Part shown: piece by piece, positions 56,590-64,000 of the stretch
Layout of the letters: every line of letters starts with the position of its first letter
Numbering within the stretch: the first letter of the stretch is position 1
Notes under the pieces: generated by a model
Database searches by the model: none
The model's input: the letters and a program-made list of their open reading frames with translations, nothing else
What the model was told of the DNA's origin: nothing
NCBI RefSeq assembly: GCF_900114645.1
Contig: NZ_FOTR01000006.1
Location: 1 to 64,000 of the forward strand
DNA from: Gracilibacillus orientalis
GTDB taxonomy: Bacteria > Bacillota > Bacilli > Bacillales > Amphibacillaceae
Length of the DNA stretch: 64,000 bases
Direction of reading: 5' to 3'
Made by a program: the position numbers and the translations under genes

Positions 56590-57738
56590 ATGAATAAAAC
56601 TCAATCATTAAATGAAGTATTACCTGACCTGAAACCGTTTCTTCAAACCACATGGGATAAATCCGGATTCGAAAAGCTAACAGCCATTCAACTACATACG
56701 GCTCGTTTTATAATCGAAGGAAAAGATATCATTGCTGAGTCACCAACGGGCAGCGGTAAAACGCTTGCTTACCTTTTACCACTTTTGCAACAAATCGACC
56801 CAACTCAAAAAAATACGCAAGTTGTTATCTTAGCATCATCCCATGAACTAGTGATGCAAATAAATCAAGAAGTTCAGGAGTGGTCAGCGGATAGTGGAAT
56901 TGGAAGTGCTACACTGATTGGTGGAGCAAACGTAAAACGACAAATTGAAAAGTTGAAAAAGAAACCGCAAATCGTAATTGGAACACAAGGAAGAATGAAC
57001 GAACTAATTAACCAGAAAAAATTAAAAATGCATCAAGTAAAAACGATTGTATTGGATGAAGCAGATCAATTGTTAGTACCCGAACATATATCTACTATCG
57101 AAAAAATCGTGAAAACTACGTTGAGTAATCGGCAAGTGCTCGTCTTTTCGGCAACTCTACCTGAGACAGTACAATCAAAGGCAGAAGAAATAATGCACAG
57201 TCCAGAAGTAATTCGAGTAGGTAAAAAAGATGATGATCGACCTAATGTGGAGTATATGTATCTTGTTTGTGAAGCGAGAGATAAGATTGAATCACTAAGA
57301 AGGCTCGTACGAAATCATGAAATGAAAGCACTTGTTTTCGTCAAAGACATTACAACGCTTTCGGTACTGGCAGAAAAACTAGATTATATGGGAATCAATG
57401 CAGGAGTTTTACATAGTGACTCCAAAAAGCAAGAGCGCGCTAAGGCAATTAAAGAATTCCGCGAAGGAAAATCTGAACTACTACTAGCTTCAGATGTTGC
57501 TGCAAGAGGCTTAGATATCCCTGATTTAACCCATGTTATTCATATGGACTTGCCGAAAGATACGACACAATTTGTTCATCGCTCAGGGAGAATTGGGCGA
57601 TTGGGGTCTGACTCAGGAACCGTTGTAGCCATTATCACGGAGAGTGAGGAGCGACAACTGCAGAAGTTTAGTCGCCAATTAAATCTGACTGTGTCAAAGA
57701 AAATCCTATTCAAAGGGAAATTAGTTAATTCAAAATAA
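56590..57738 (+). CDS. yfmL: DEAD-box RNA helicase, YfmL type
   Basis: A 382-residue single-unit helicase without the long C-terminal RNA-binding extension of CshA or DbpA. Motifs in order: AIQLHTARF (Q), AESPTGSGKT (I), GGANVKRQ, GTQGRMNEL, LDEADQLL (II, DEAD), FSATLP (III), DVAARGLDIPD (V) and HRSGRIGRLG (VI). Length and sequence fit B. subtilis YfmL, which helps assemble ribosomal subunits at low temperature. Start at 56,590 after AAAAGGAG; the in-frame ATG eight codons earlier overlaps nothing useful. Confidence 0.9.
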   Translation: MNKTQSLNEVLPDLKPFLQTTWDKSGFEKLTAIQLHTARFIIEGKDIIAESPTGSGKTLAYLLPLLQQIDPTQKNTQVVILASSHELVMQINQEVQEWSADSGIGSATLIGGANVKRQIEKLKKKPQIVIGTQGRMNELINQKKLKMHQVKTIVLDEADQLLVPEHISTIEKIVKTTLSNRQVLVFSATLPETVQSKAEEIMHSPEVIRVGKKDDDRPNVEYMYLVCEARDKIESLRRLVRNHEMKALVFVKDITTLSVLAEKLDYMGINAGVLHSDSKKQERAKAIKEFREGKSELLLASDVAARGLDIPDLTHVIHMDLPKDTTQFVHRSGRIGRLGSDSGTVVAIITESEERQLQKFSRQLNLTVSKKILFKGKLVNSK

Positions 57739-57964
57739 TTCACTTTCCCTATTGTCCTTTTTTAACACAGTTCACTATGACTATGCCTCAACTGAAGCTT
57801 GCAAACGCTCGACTGAATTCACGAGTTTGAGCAAGCTGTATCATCAAACAGTTTAAGGCCTTCGTATAATTTAGCAGGAGTCAGAGAAAATAAAAGGTAA
57901 GTATCGTTCAAACTTTTGTAGCAATACTCCTACAAATAACAAAGTTACCATGGAGGGGTTTTAC
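57739..57964. other. Intergenic region before the zinc-ribbon gene
   Basis: About 225 bases with no gene and no clear terminator for the helicase gene. Confidence 0.35.
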
Positions 57965-58207
57965 TTGAATCAGCCTTACCAGTGCCCTAAATGTAAAACA
58001 AACCGTTCACGTTTTAATGTAATTGAACAAGTAGCCAAACCAGTAAAATTAAACACAGCTACTGGTGAAGTAATCAATAATTACGAGCAGGAACCGTTAG
58101 AAGCCTTTCATGTCGCCTACAACGGCCCTGACAAGAGAATACAATGTGGTGTGTGTGGCTTAATTGAAGATGAAAACTCCTTTATTAAGTATGCTCAAAC
58201 ACGATAA
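57965..58207 (+). CDS. Small zinc-ribbon protein of unknown function
   Basis: An 80-residue protein starting at a TTG six bases after GGAGGGG ([18 protein letters not shown]); the ATG five codons upstream overlaps that site. Two Cys pairs, CPKC near the start and CGVC in [12 protein letters not shown], should bind one zinc ion. No known family or nucleic-acid motif beyond the ribbon. It lies 24 bases before sspP, perhaps in one transcript. Confidence 0.75.
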   Translation: MNQPYQCPKCKTNRSRFNVIEQVAKPVKLNTATGEVINNYEQEPLEAFHVAYNGPDKRIQCGVCGLIEDENSFIKYAQTR

Positions 58208-58231
58208 ATAAATCATGGAGGATGAATAAAT

Positions 58232-58384
58232 ATGACCAAAAATCGTAAAGGACCGAAACAGCAGGAACAACCTAATTTACCCAAAAGCGTACAACAGCCC
58301 TACGGTGAACCATTAGCAGGATCGCATAAAGTAAAAAATAAAAACCATTCCCGACAAAAACATGGTGCATCACATGACTTGTGA
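58232..58384 (+). CDS. sspP: Small acid-soluble spore protein P
   Basis: A 50-residue basic, hydrophilic peptide beginning [20 protein letters not shown] and ending [20 protein letters not shown] with SHDL. The C-terminal half closely follows B. subtilis SspP (PLSGSKKVKNRNHTRQKH, HHDM). SspP is a minor spore-core protein made late under forespore control. GGAGGATG lies nine bases before the ATG. It is too short for routine gene calling. Confidence 0.9.
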   Translation: MTKNRKGPKQQEQPNLPKSVQQPYGEPLAGSHKVKNKNHSRQKHGASHDL

Positions 58385-58502
58385 GACCCCTATTCAATAT
58401 GAGGTATTGGAGTTAGGCATTATTCTACAATCTGGACCGATTGCAAACAAAAACCACCACATATCAATGCAGGAATTTTATAGAAAATATTTTTAGAATA
58501 AC

Positions 58503-58540
58503 GAAGAGCAACGCAAGTTTATCTGCATTGCTCTTTTAGA
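58503..58540 (+). terminator. Terminator downstream of sspP
   Basis: Stem AAGAGCAACGCA / TGCATTGCTCTT (one mismatch) with an AGTTTATC loop and a TTTAG tail, about 120 bases past sspP. Confidence 0.75.
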
Positions 58541-58637
58541 GTACTGCACCATAGAGTGCAATAAGAGATGTGTGCTTCTGTTAGTTTAATTACGTGGACC
58601 AATTCATATCTTTTAATATATTCTACTAAGGTTTTAT

Positions 58638-59381
58638 TTACTCATCTGAAGTACCCAGTGTCATTCCACCGTCTACAACAATTTCTGTACCCGTACAATA
58701 CGAGCTTTCATCAGAGGCAAGGAACGCTACAGCTCGAGCAATTTCAATTGGTTGTCCAATACGTCCTAAAGGTACTGAATCGTAATAAGCAGGAACATGT
58801 TTGCCTTGAGTAGCCATTCCTGTTTCGACTCCACCTGGATGGACCATGTTTACTCGAATTCCTTTTGGTCCTAATTCAATAGCTGCAGCTTTGGACATTG
58901 CAACCACAGACGCTTTTGTCGCAGCATAAACAGAGGATTGGCTAATTGGAGCAAATGCAGAAATCGAAACATTGTTTATTATGGAGCCTTTTTGCTGCTT
59001 TTCCATTTGTGAAATAACTGCTTGCATCCCCATAAAAACACCAAGTTGATTGATATTGATCAACTCTTGATAATCATCTAGGGTTGTCTCTGTAAATGGT
59101 TTGCGTTTTAGAGCTCCAGCATTATTCACTAACACATCAAGCTTACCGAATTTATTTATGACCATATCAACCGCTGATTTCCACTCTAATTCTTTTGTGA
59201 CATCTAATTGAACTGGAATAGCGTGGTCTTCTCCAATCATCCTAGCCACTACTTTAGCCTCGTCATAGTTTCGAGCACCAATTGCTACTATAGCCCCCAA
59301 TGTGGCAAGGTGCTGAGCAATAGCTTTTCCCTGTCCTCGATTAGCCCCAGTGACAAGAATGACATGGTTGCTTAAACACAT
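58638..59381 (-). CDS. SDR family NAD(P)-dependent oxidoreductase
   Basis: A 247-residue classical short-chain dehydrogenase. The cofactor motif is TGANRGQG (12-19), followed by NNAG, the catalytic Ser in NNVSISA and the YAATK Tyr/Lys pair, and the [10 protein letters not shown] segment after the core. It is FabG-like but not in a fatty-acid operon, so it probably reduces a small carbonyl or oxidises a sugar or alcohol. GGAGTGAGG precedes the ATG. Confidence 0.92.
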   Translation of the reverse strand: MCLSNHVILVTGANRGQGKAIAQHLATLGAIVAIGARNYDEAKVVARMIGEDHAIPVQLDVTKELEWKSAVDMVINKFGKLDVLVNNAGALKRKPFTETTLDDYQELININQLGVFMGMQAVISQMEKQQKGSIINNVSISAFAPISQSSVYAATKASVVAMSKAAAIELGPKGIRVNMVHPGGVETGMATQGKHVPAYYDSVPLGRIGQPIEIARAVAFLASDESSYCTGTEIVVDGGMTLGTSDE

Positions 59382-59602
59382 ATCCTCACTCCTTTTTTAA
59401 ATCATCATAAAGCACTGTTTATATGAAACTTTAACATACAAAGTACTTTTAAAGTTTTGATTTCACCTTAATATCAGCGTTAAATAAAGCATGATTTTCA
59501 CCTAAAACATTAAACGATATAAATCTCTGCTTACTAAATTCCTTTCGTAGTTCATGTTATTTATACTCTATTTTCTTCCGCTAACCTGCTACAATAGTGA
59601 AA

Positions 59603-59633
59603 AAGCGTATCTTCTTATTGAAGATACGCTATC
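59603..59633 (-). terminator. Terminator of the small membrane protein gene
   Basis: Stem AGCGTATCTTC / GAAGATACGCT with a five-base loop; on the minus strand it is followed by TTTTTC. It overlaps the last codons of the gene at 59,629. Confidence 0.85.
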
Positions 59634-59835
59634 CAAAATTCCTATCCAAAAACAGAAGAAGATAACTACCTGCACAAAGATACATTGCAATTTGAGTTAT
59701 AATATAAATTGAAAGTTCATTTAAAGTTAGTTTTCTTTTCCTCTTAATTTTTTTAAACTGCCTATAATAATAGAAAGAACATAGGATTAGTATTATTGCT
59801 GATATTTGGAATATATTGTCCAATAAACTGATCAA
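59629..59835 (-). CDS. Small membrane protein of unknown function
   Basis: A 68-residue protein with two hydrophobic helices (about 5-24 and 42-63) separated by a basic loop (KKIKRKRK), which should face the cytosol. GTGAGGAGATG stands before the ATG. No family recognised. Confidence 0.6.
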   Translation of the reverse strand: MISLLDNIFQISAIILILCSFYYYRQFKKIKRKRKLTLNELSIYIITQIAMYLCAGSYLLLFLDRNFG

Positions 59836-59894
59836 TGATTCATCTCCTCACGTTAAATTTTTTTCACTTCAATAAAAAAGGTCCTGTAATAATT

Positions 59895-60062
59895 TTATTT
59901 TCCTTTTTTTATCAACATACTCATTATTAGTGCAAATATGGCTATGCCAGTTACTATTCCACCAATTAACGACAAAGAAAAATAATCAAAAATGAAATAA
60001 ACCACTAACATACAAGCAATGATACCTGCCCCAAAACTTATAATAAACTTTTTGATATCCAA
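59895..60062 (-). CDS. Small membrane protein of unknown function
   Basis: A 55-residue protein with two hydrophobic helices (IISFGAGIIACMLVVYFIF and LIGGIVTGIAIFALIMSML) and a KKGK tail. I chose the TTG at 60,062 because GGTGGG lies seven bases upstream; a longer frame from a TTG at 60,086 has no such site. No family recognised. Confidence 0.5.
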   Translation of the reverse strand: MDIKKFIISFGAGIIACMLVVYFIFDYFSLSLIGGIVTGIAIFALIMSMLIKKGK

Positions 60063-60252
60063 AATGATTCCCACCTTTAAAATCAACGTATCTCTTATTC
60101 AACAATCCTGCTTCGGTAGCACAATATCTTCTTTCACAATATTAACATAATATTCCAATATAAAAATGTGCAACAAAAATTTCTGTTTAATGTTATAGCT
60201 CTTGTTTAACTAAAGCATTCCTTTTGTTGAACAAATGAATTCTATTAGTTCA

Positions 60253-61518
60253 TCAATCTTTACTACTACGAGCCCATATCACGACTGGAATGAGTATTAA
60301 GGACAAAATCCCTCCTGCAAGTGATAACGTGTCGTAACTTGTTCCGGCAACAACCATTCCTGATAAGGCACTACCTGAAGCTCCTGCTAACGCTATAAAA
60401 ACATCCATTGTTCCTTGAGTTTTTGCACGTGTTGAAGGTTCTGTTGAATCAACAATGAGAGCTGTACCACTTATCAAGCCAAAATTCCACCCTATTCCAA
60501 GTAAAGAAAGAGCGACAACCAGAAGAAATACAGAATTACTCGGTGCAATTGCTGCTATGACACCCGAAAGGAGCAATATAACTCCAGAAGTCATCGCCAT
60601 GGCGAATCGACCAATCTTATCAACAAGAATACCCGTGAAGAGTGATGGGAGGTACATGGAACCTATATGAAAGCCGATAACAAGTCCGATGGCACTTAAA
60701 CTGTGACCGTGATTTCCCATATGAACGGGTGTCATTGTCATAATAGCAAGCATCACTATTTGGGTAAGTACCATAATGGTAGCACCAACTGTAATTCCTT
60801 TTTTATTATTTTGATTCTTCTCCGGTTCCCCGTTAATTTTTGTTCTTTGCTTATTCGCATTTATTTTTAACGCTATAATGAATGGGTCAGGACGTAAAAA
60901 AGTAAATAACACCAGACCTGCTAATATGAATGCTGTTGCGGATAAAATAAAAGGACCTGCTAACTCTGGTACGCCAATAGAAAGAGCGAATTCCCCCATA
61001 AGACCCACTAAGTTGGGACCTGCAACTGCACCAAATGTGGTGGAAACCATTGCTATACTTACTGCAGTGGCTCGCTGTTTGTTAGTCGCTAAGTCCGTAC
61101 CCGCATAACGGGCTTGTAAATTAGTTGCAGTGCCTGCTCCATATACAAGTAGGGCAGCAAATAATAAAAACACACTATTTATGATAGCAGCAAAGACAAC
61201 ACCTAATGCTCCAAGTCCACCTGTAATAAAACCTGTTGCAAGACCCATCCGTCTTCCAAAACGATTAGAAAGCCTTCCTACTATTAATGCAGCCCCTGCT
61301 GATCCTAAAGTAAATAAAGCAGCTGGAAGACCTGCGAATGCGTTTGTTCCAAGCATTTGTTCCGCAAGCAACGCTCCAACAGTTATTCCAGCAGCTAGTC
61401 CTGCCCCGCCAAACATTTGAGAAATAACGACAATGATTAATGTACGTTTATATAATTGTTTTTGTTTTTCTGGATTATCTATATATCCTTGTGCCACATC
61501 ATTTGATTCATCAGACAT
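60253..61518 (-). CDS. MFS transporter
   Basis: A 421-residue major facilitator with about twelve transmembrane helices. The N-terminal half has RLSNRFGRRMGLATG, the typical loop 2-3 motif; a short basic cytosolic loop (INANKQRTKINGEPEKNQNN) splits the halves, and DKIGRFAMAMTSG is the matching motif in the second half. Likely a drug or metabolite exporter; substrate unknown. The start at 61,518 follows GAAGGAG; 32 extra in-frame codons upstream are unsupported. Confidence 0.92.
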   Translation of the reverse strand: MSDESNDVAQGYIDNPEKQKQLYKRTLIIVVISQMFGGAGLAAGITVGALLAEQMLGTNAFAGLPAALFTLGSAGAALIVGRLSNRFGRRMGLATGFITGGLGALGVVFAAIINSVFLLFAALLVYGAGTATNLQARYAGTDLATNKQRATAVSIAMVSTTFGAVAGPNLVGLMGEFALSIGVPELAGPFILSATAFILAGLVLFTFLRPDPFIIALKINANKQRTKINGEPEKNQNNKKGITVGATIMVLTQIVMLAIMTMTPVHMGNHGHSLSAIGLVIGFHIGSMYLPSLFTGILVDKIGRFAMAMTSGVILLLSGVIAAIAPSNSVFLLVVALSLLGIGWNFGLISGTALIVDSTEPSTRAKTQGTMDVFIALAGASGSALSGMVVAGTSYDTLSLAGGILSLILIPVVIWARSSKD

Positions 61519-61765
61519 ATTAAACTCCTTCTTCCCTATATTTACTCTTAAGAAGAGATTATCAGCCCATTCTACAAGCTCTACACAACATGCATCGTGA
61601 AGATTGTTGAGCACATTCCACAGGCTAGTAATTCTACATTTAATTCCTCAAATTTATTCATCTGTTCTTTAACAATGAATTTTTATGATTTTTGTTAAAG
61701 TAGTATTAGCAAAAAACATTCGAAACTTTATCTAATCCTTTGTTTCTAAAGTGATTAATCCTCAT

Positions 61766-62425
61766 TTAATTTAATTGGTCTTCAAATTGATTCCAATCTT
61801 GAACGCTTTTGTCTAAACGAAAGGCATTTATACCTTTAGTTTTTAAAAGCTCTACTGCTTCTACCGACATCAGACAGTATGGTCCTCTACAATAGGCAAC
61901 AACTTCACAATTGGTTGGCAAAGAAGTGAGTTTTTCCCTTAATTCCTCAATTGGCATAGAAACAGCACCCGGAATATGAGCTCTTTCATATTCTTCTTTC
62001 GGTCGAACATCTAACAATAAAACTTCACCTTTTTCCATCCGATCTTTAAGTTCTGAAAGTGAAACCCCATCCATACCAAGATTGGCATTTAAGAATTCTT
62101 GTTTTATTTGTTGAACCTGTACAAACTGTTTTTCTGACAATGTATGCAAGGAATTTATAAAGTCCGAAATGACTGCATCTGCTAATTCGTAAATCACATA
62201 ATTCCCTTTCTTCTGAAACTTTACCAATCTTGAATTAGAAAGGGTTTGTAGATGCTGAGATACATTTGCCACAGACATAGTAGTTGCTTTCGATAATGCT
62301 TCCACTGACTTTGGACCTTGAGATAAAATATCAAGAATCTCCAAGCGTTTCGGACTCGAAAGACTTTTACCTATTCTTGCAAACTCTTGATACAGCAAAT
62401 CTTTTAAATTTCTCTCATTAAACAT
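61766..62425 (-). CDS. ArsR-type regulator fused to a rhodanese domain
   Basis: A 219-residue protein. Residues 1-95 are an ArsR/SmtB winged helix (GKSLSSPKRLEILDILSQ, SVANVSQHLQTLSNSRLV). Residues about 125-219 are a rhodanese domain with DVRPKEEYERAHIPGA and the active-site loop CRGPYC. Such fusions sense sulfur species or metals, the rhodanese Cys acting as sensor or sulfur carrier. AGGTGG lies ten bases upstream of the start. The MFS gene 247 bases downstream may be a target, which is inference. Confidence 0.92.
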   Translation of the reverse strand: MFNERNLKDLLYQEFARIGKSLSSPKRLEILDILSQGPKSVEALSKATTMSVANVSQHLQTLSNSRLVKFQKKGNYVIYELADAVISDFINSLHTLSEKQFVQVQQIKQEFLNANLGMDGVSLSELKDRMEKGEVLLLDVRPKEEYERAHIPGAVSMPIEELREKLTSLPTNCEVVAYCRGPYCLMSVEAVELLKTKGINAFRLDKSVQDWNQFEDQLN

Positions 62426-62618
62426 TTTAATTCGCCACCTATTCAAGTGTTTTATTGAATAGTTGAATCATAACCATTACTAACCCTTTTGTCAAAAACT
62501 CCGACTTAAACTAACCTACAAGTTAGCACAATAAAAAAAGGAGTTTTCCTACAAACTTCTTGTTCAACTATTGCACCCGTTTGTTTAAATACAATGCTTC
62601 ACAATGTCTCTTATTGAT

Positions 62619-63615
62619 TTATACATAAATACCGATTTTACGCTTAATCTCATTTAAAAATGGTGAAGTGATGGACCTTGCTTTTTCTGCTCCTTCTCTA
62701 AGGATTTCATCTATTTTATCTGGAGAGGACATTAGTTCATTATATTTTTCTCGCGGTTCTTCGATAAATCTATTCATCACGTTAAACAAATCCTTTTCCG
62801 CATCCCCCAGCCAATACCTTGAAGATATTGCTCTTTCATCTTTTCAACTTCAATATCAGAAGCAAATTCTTTATAAACATAAAGATAGTAGATCTATCGG
62901 GATCTTTTGGTGCTTCTGGCAGTAATGAATCTGTTTTGATCTTGTTTATAAGCTTTTGTAACTTTTTAGGATCTTCAAAAAGTGGGATTGTATTATTATA
63001 ACTTTTACTCATTTTCCGACCATCTAATCCAGGCAATACAGCTGTATTTTCTTGGATTTTGTACTCTGGTAACAAAAATGTCTCACCGTAGGTATTATTA
63101 AAACTTTCAGCAATGTCCCTGGTAATTTCGACATGCTGAACTTGGTCTTTTCCAACAGGAACCACTTCAGTTTTAAACATCAAAATATCGGCAGCCATTA
63201 GAACTGGGTAGTTAAACAACCCCATATTAACACAAAAATCTATGTCTTTCTCTGATTTTTTATTACTATCGATAAGCGCTTTATAGGCATGAGCCCTATT
63301 CATTAAACCCTTGGATGTAAAACAACTCAAAATCCAATTTAATTCAAAAATATCTGGCACATCAGATTGTCTATAAAAGATTACCATGTCAGGATCAAGT
63401 CCCAATGCTAACCATGTTGCTGCTATTCCGTATGATAAATGTCTAAATTCCTCAGCATTATGGATTTTTGTAAGACCATGATAATCTGCAACAAAATATG
63501 CTGATCTATAATCCTCTATCTTAGCTAGATCTAATGCTGGCTTTATCGCTCCAATATAATTCCCTAGATGAATTTGCCTTGTTGGTTTTATTCCAGTTAA
63601 TATAGTTTTAGTCAT
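62619..63615 (-). pseudogene. trpS: Tryptophanyl-tRNA synthetase of the second type, two frameshifts
   Basis: Residues 1-255 are intact: MTKTILTGIKPTRQIHLGNY with the HIGH-like HLGN, MAADILMF, VPVGKDQVQH and the KMSKS loop in GLDGRKMSKSYNN. Near 62,885 the frame breaks after DRSTIF; YKEFASDIEVEKMKEQYLQG continues one frame over, and near 62,800 a second shift leads to DAEKDLFNVMNRFIEEPREK and a normal end at 62,619. It is unlike the usual Bacillus TrpS and resembles a TrpRS group with GLDGRKMSKSYNN, probably an extra copy. Each break fits one missing base in a short run, so a sequencing error is possible. Confidence 0.85.
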
Positions 63616-63650
63616 AAATAAACCTCCCTCACAAAAATAAAATACAATAT

Positions 63651-63930
63651 AAAAAGGGCTACCCATCCCAAAATAAAAGGACGAGTAACCCGTGGTGCCA
63701 CCTTAATTCGCGTTCACATAAGTAAACGCACTTATCCGTACAGAACATTATAGTTGTTTCAATACTTAGTCTCTTTTAACGGTAAGACCATCCGCTAAAC
63801 CTACTATTAATTCAGTCTAGTAGCTCCGAAGCCCATTCAACAATAGTCCCGCACTGATCATCAGCTCTCTGAAGCGTTCTTAAAAGTTTACTCTTCTTCT
63901 TCATCGCACTCTAATTATTAAGTTTCACTC
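63651..63930 (-). promoter_or_regulatory. T-box leader of trpS with terminator
   Basis: On the minus strand the T-box core AAGGTGGCACCACGG (63,704-63,690) follows a stem III-like hairpin GCGTTTAC / GTGAACGC (63,730-63,709). Next comes a terminator GGGTTACTCGTCC / GGGATGGGTAGCCC with T-run (63,690-63,651). Stem I sequence extends to about 63,930; a UGG codon in GCGGATGGTC (about 63,795-63,786) may be the specifier for tRNA-Trp. Uncharged tRNA would prevent termination. Confidence 0.85.
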
Positions 63931-64000
63931 TAAATTATGGATAATAAAAGGTCAAGATTTTAAATGAAAACGTACTTTGTATTTTGAACTAACCTGCTTC
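63931..64000. other. Window end, promoter region of the T-box transcript
   Basis: The last 70 bases should hold the promoter for trpS. The final AACTAACCTGCTTC is one copy of a short motif scattered over the right part of the window. Confidence 0.4.

Noticed and set aside
60455-61420. Series of plus-strand frames over the MFS gene
   Set aside because: They mirror the periodic codon use of a membrane protein gene; none has a ribosome binding site or domain.

Overview
The window is low-GC Gram-positive DNA from an endospore-forming Bacillaceae. The evidence is the B. subtilis-like order of a housekeeping chromosome segment, the sporulation genes spoVM and sspP, the FapR, RemA, PrkC and RqcH homologues, strong AGGAGG ribosome binding sites, and TPP and T-box leaders. 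Gene content and intergenic repeats resemble halotolerant genera such as Gracilibacillus or Virgibacillus; the genus is a guess.

Region 1 (1-730) holds the 5' end of an IS256-family transposase running off the left edge, its terminal repeat and a dispersed repeat. Region 2 (730-35,865) is core chromosome, almost all on the minus strand. In transcription order it is yicC-remA-gmk-rpoZ-coaBC-priA-fmt-rsmB-prpC-prkC-rsgA-rpe, thiN, spoVM, then yloU-fakA, recG, fapR-plsX-fabD-fabG-acpP, rnc, smc-ftsY-ylxM-ffh-rpsP-khpA; rpmB and rqcH face the other way. The order matches B. subtilis, except that def, rlmN and the sdaA genes are not at their usual places, a chemoreceptor gene and a DUF1128 gene split rnc from smc, and MITE-like repeats sit at several junctions. 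The segment links protein targeting (Ffh, FtsY), fatty-acid and phospholipid supply under FapR, cell-wall signalling (PrkC/PrpC), ribosome maturation (RsgA, RsmB) and chromosome segregation (SMC).

Region 3 (35,900-54,300) is accessory and heavily eroded. It has a NodB deacetylase, a MarR-PaiA pair with two palindromic sites, glutaminase, an Lrp regulator, an Old Yellow Enzyme whose 5' end is duplicated beside a decayed gene, three DinB-superfamily proteins, small membrane proteins, and pseudogenes of a uridine kinase, an IS3 transposase, a DUF5643-type protein and a Tn3 transposase. Two points stand out. At 50.9-51.26 kb there is an unannotated type I toxin-antitoxin candidate: a 28-residue holin-like toxin and a convergent antisense RNA, each with its own promoter and terminator. 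At 51.6-53.6 kb a TPP riboswitch controls the remains of an operon (fused fragments of a MilB/BcmB-like N-glycosidase and a methyltransferase, then an intact HAD-Nudix fusion) that may be the relic of a thiamin-antagonist or pyrimidine pathway.

Region 4 (54,300-64,000) has an rRNA uracil methyltransferase, a DUF3892 protein, a DEAD-box helicase (YfmL type), a zinc-ribbon protein, sspP, an SDR oxidoreductase, two small membrane proteins, an MFS exporter, an ArsR-rhodanese regulator and a second-type tryptophanyl-tRNA synthetase with two frameshifts behind an apparently intact T-box leader. I saw no rRNA, tRNA or CRISPR array.
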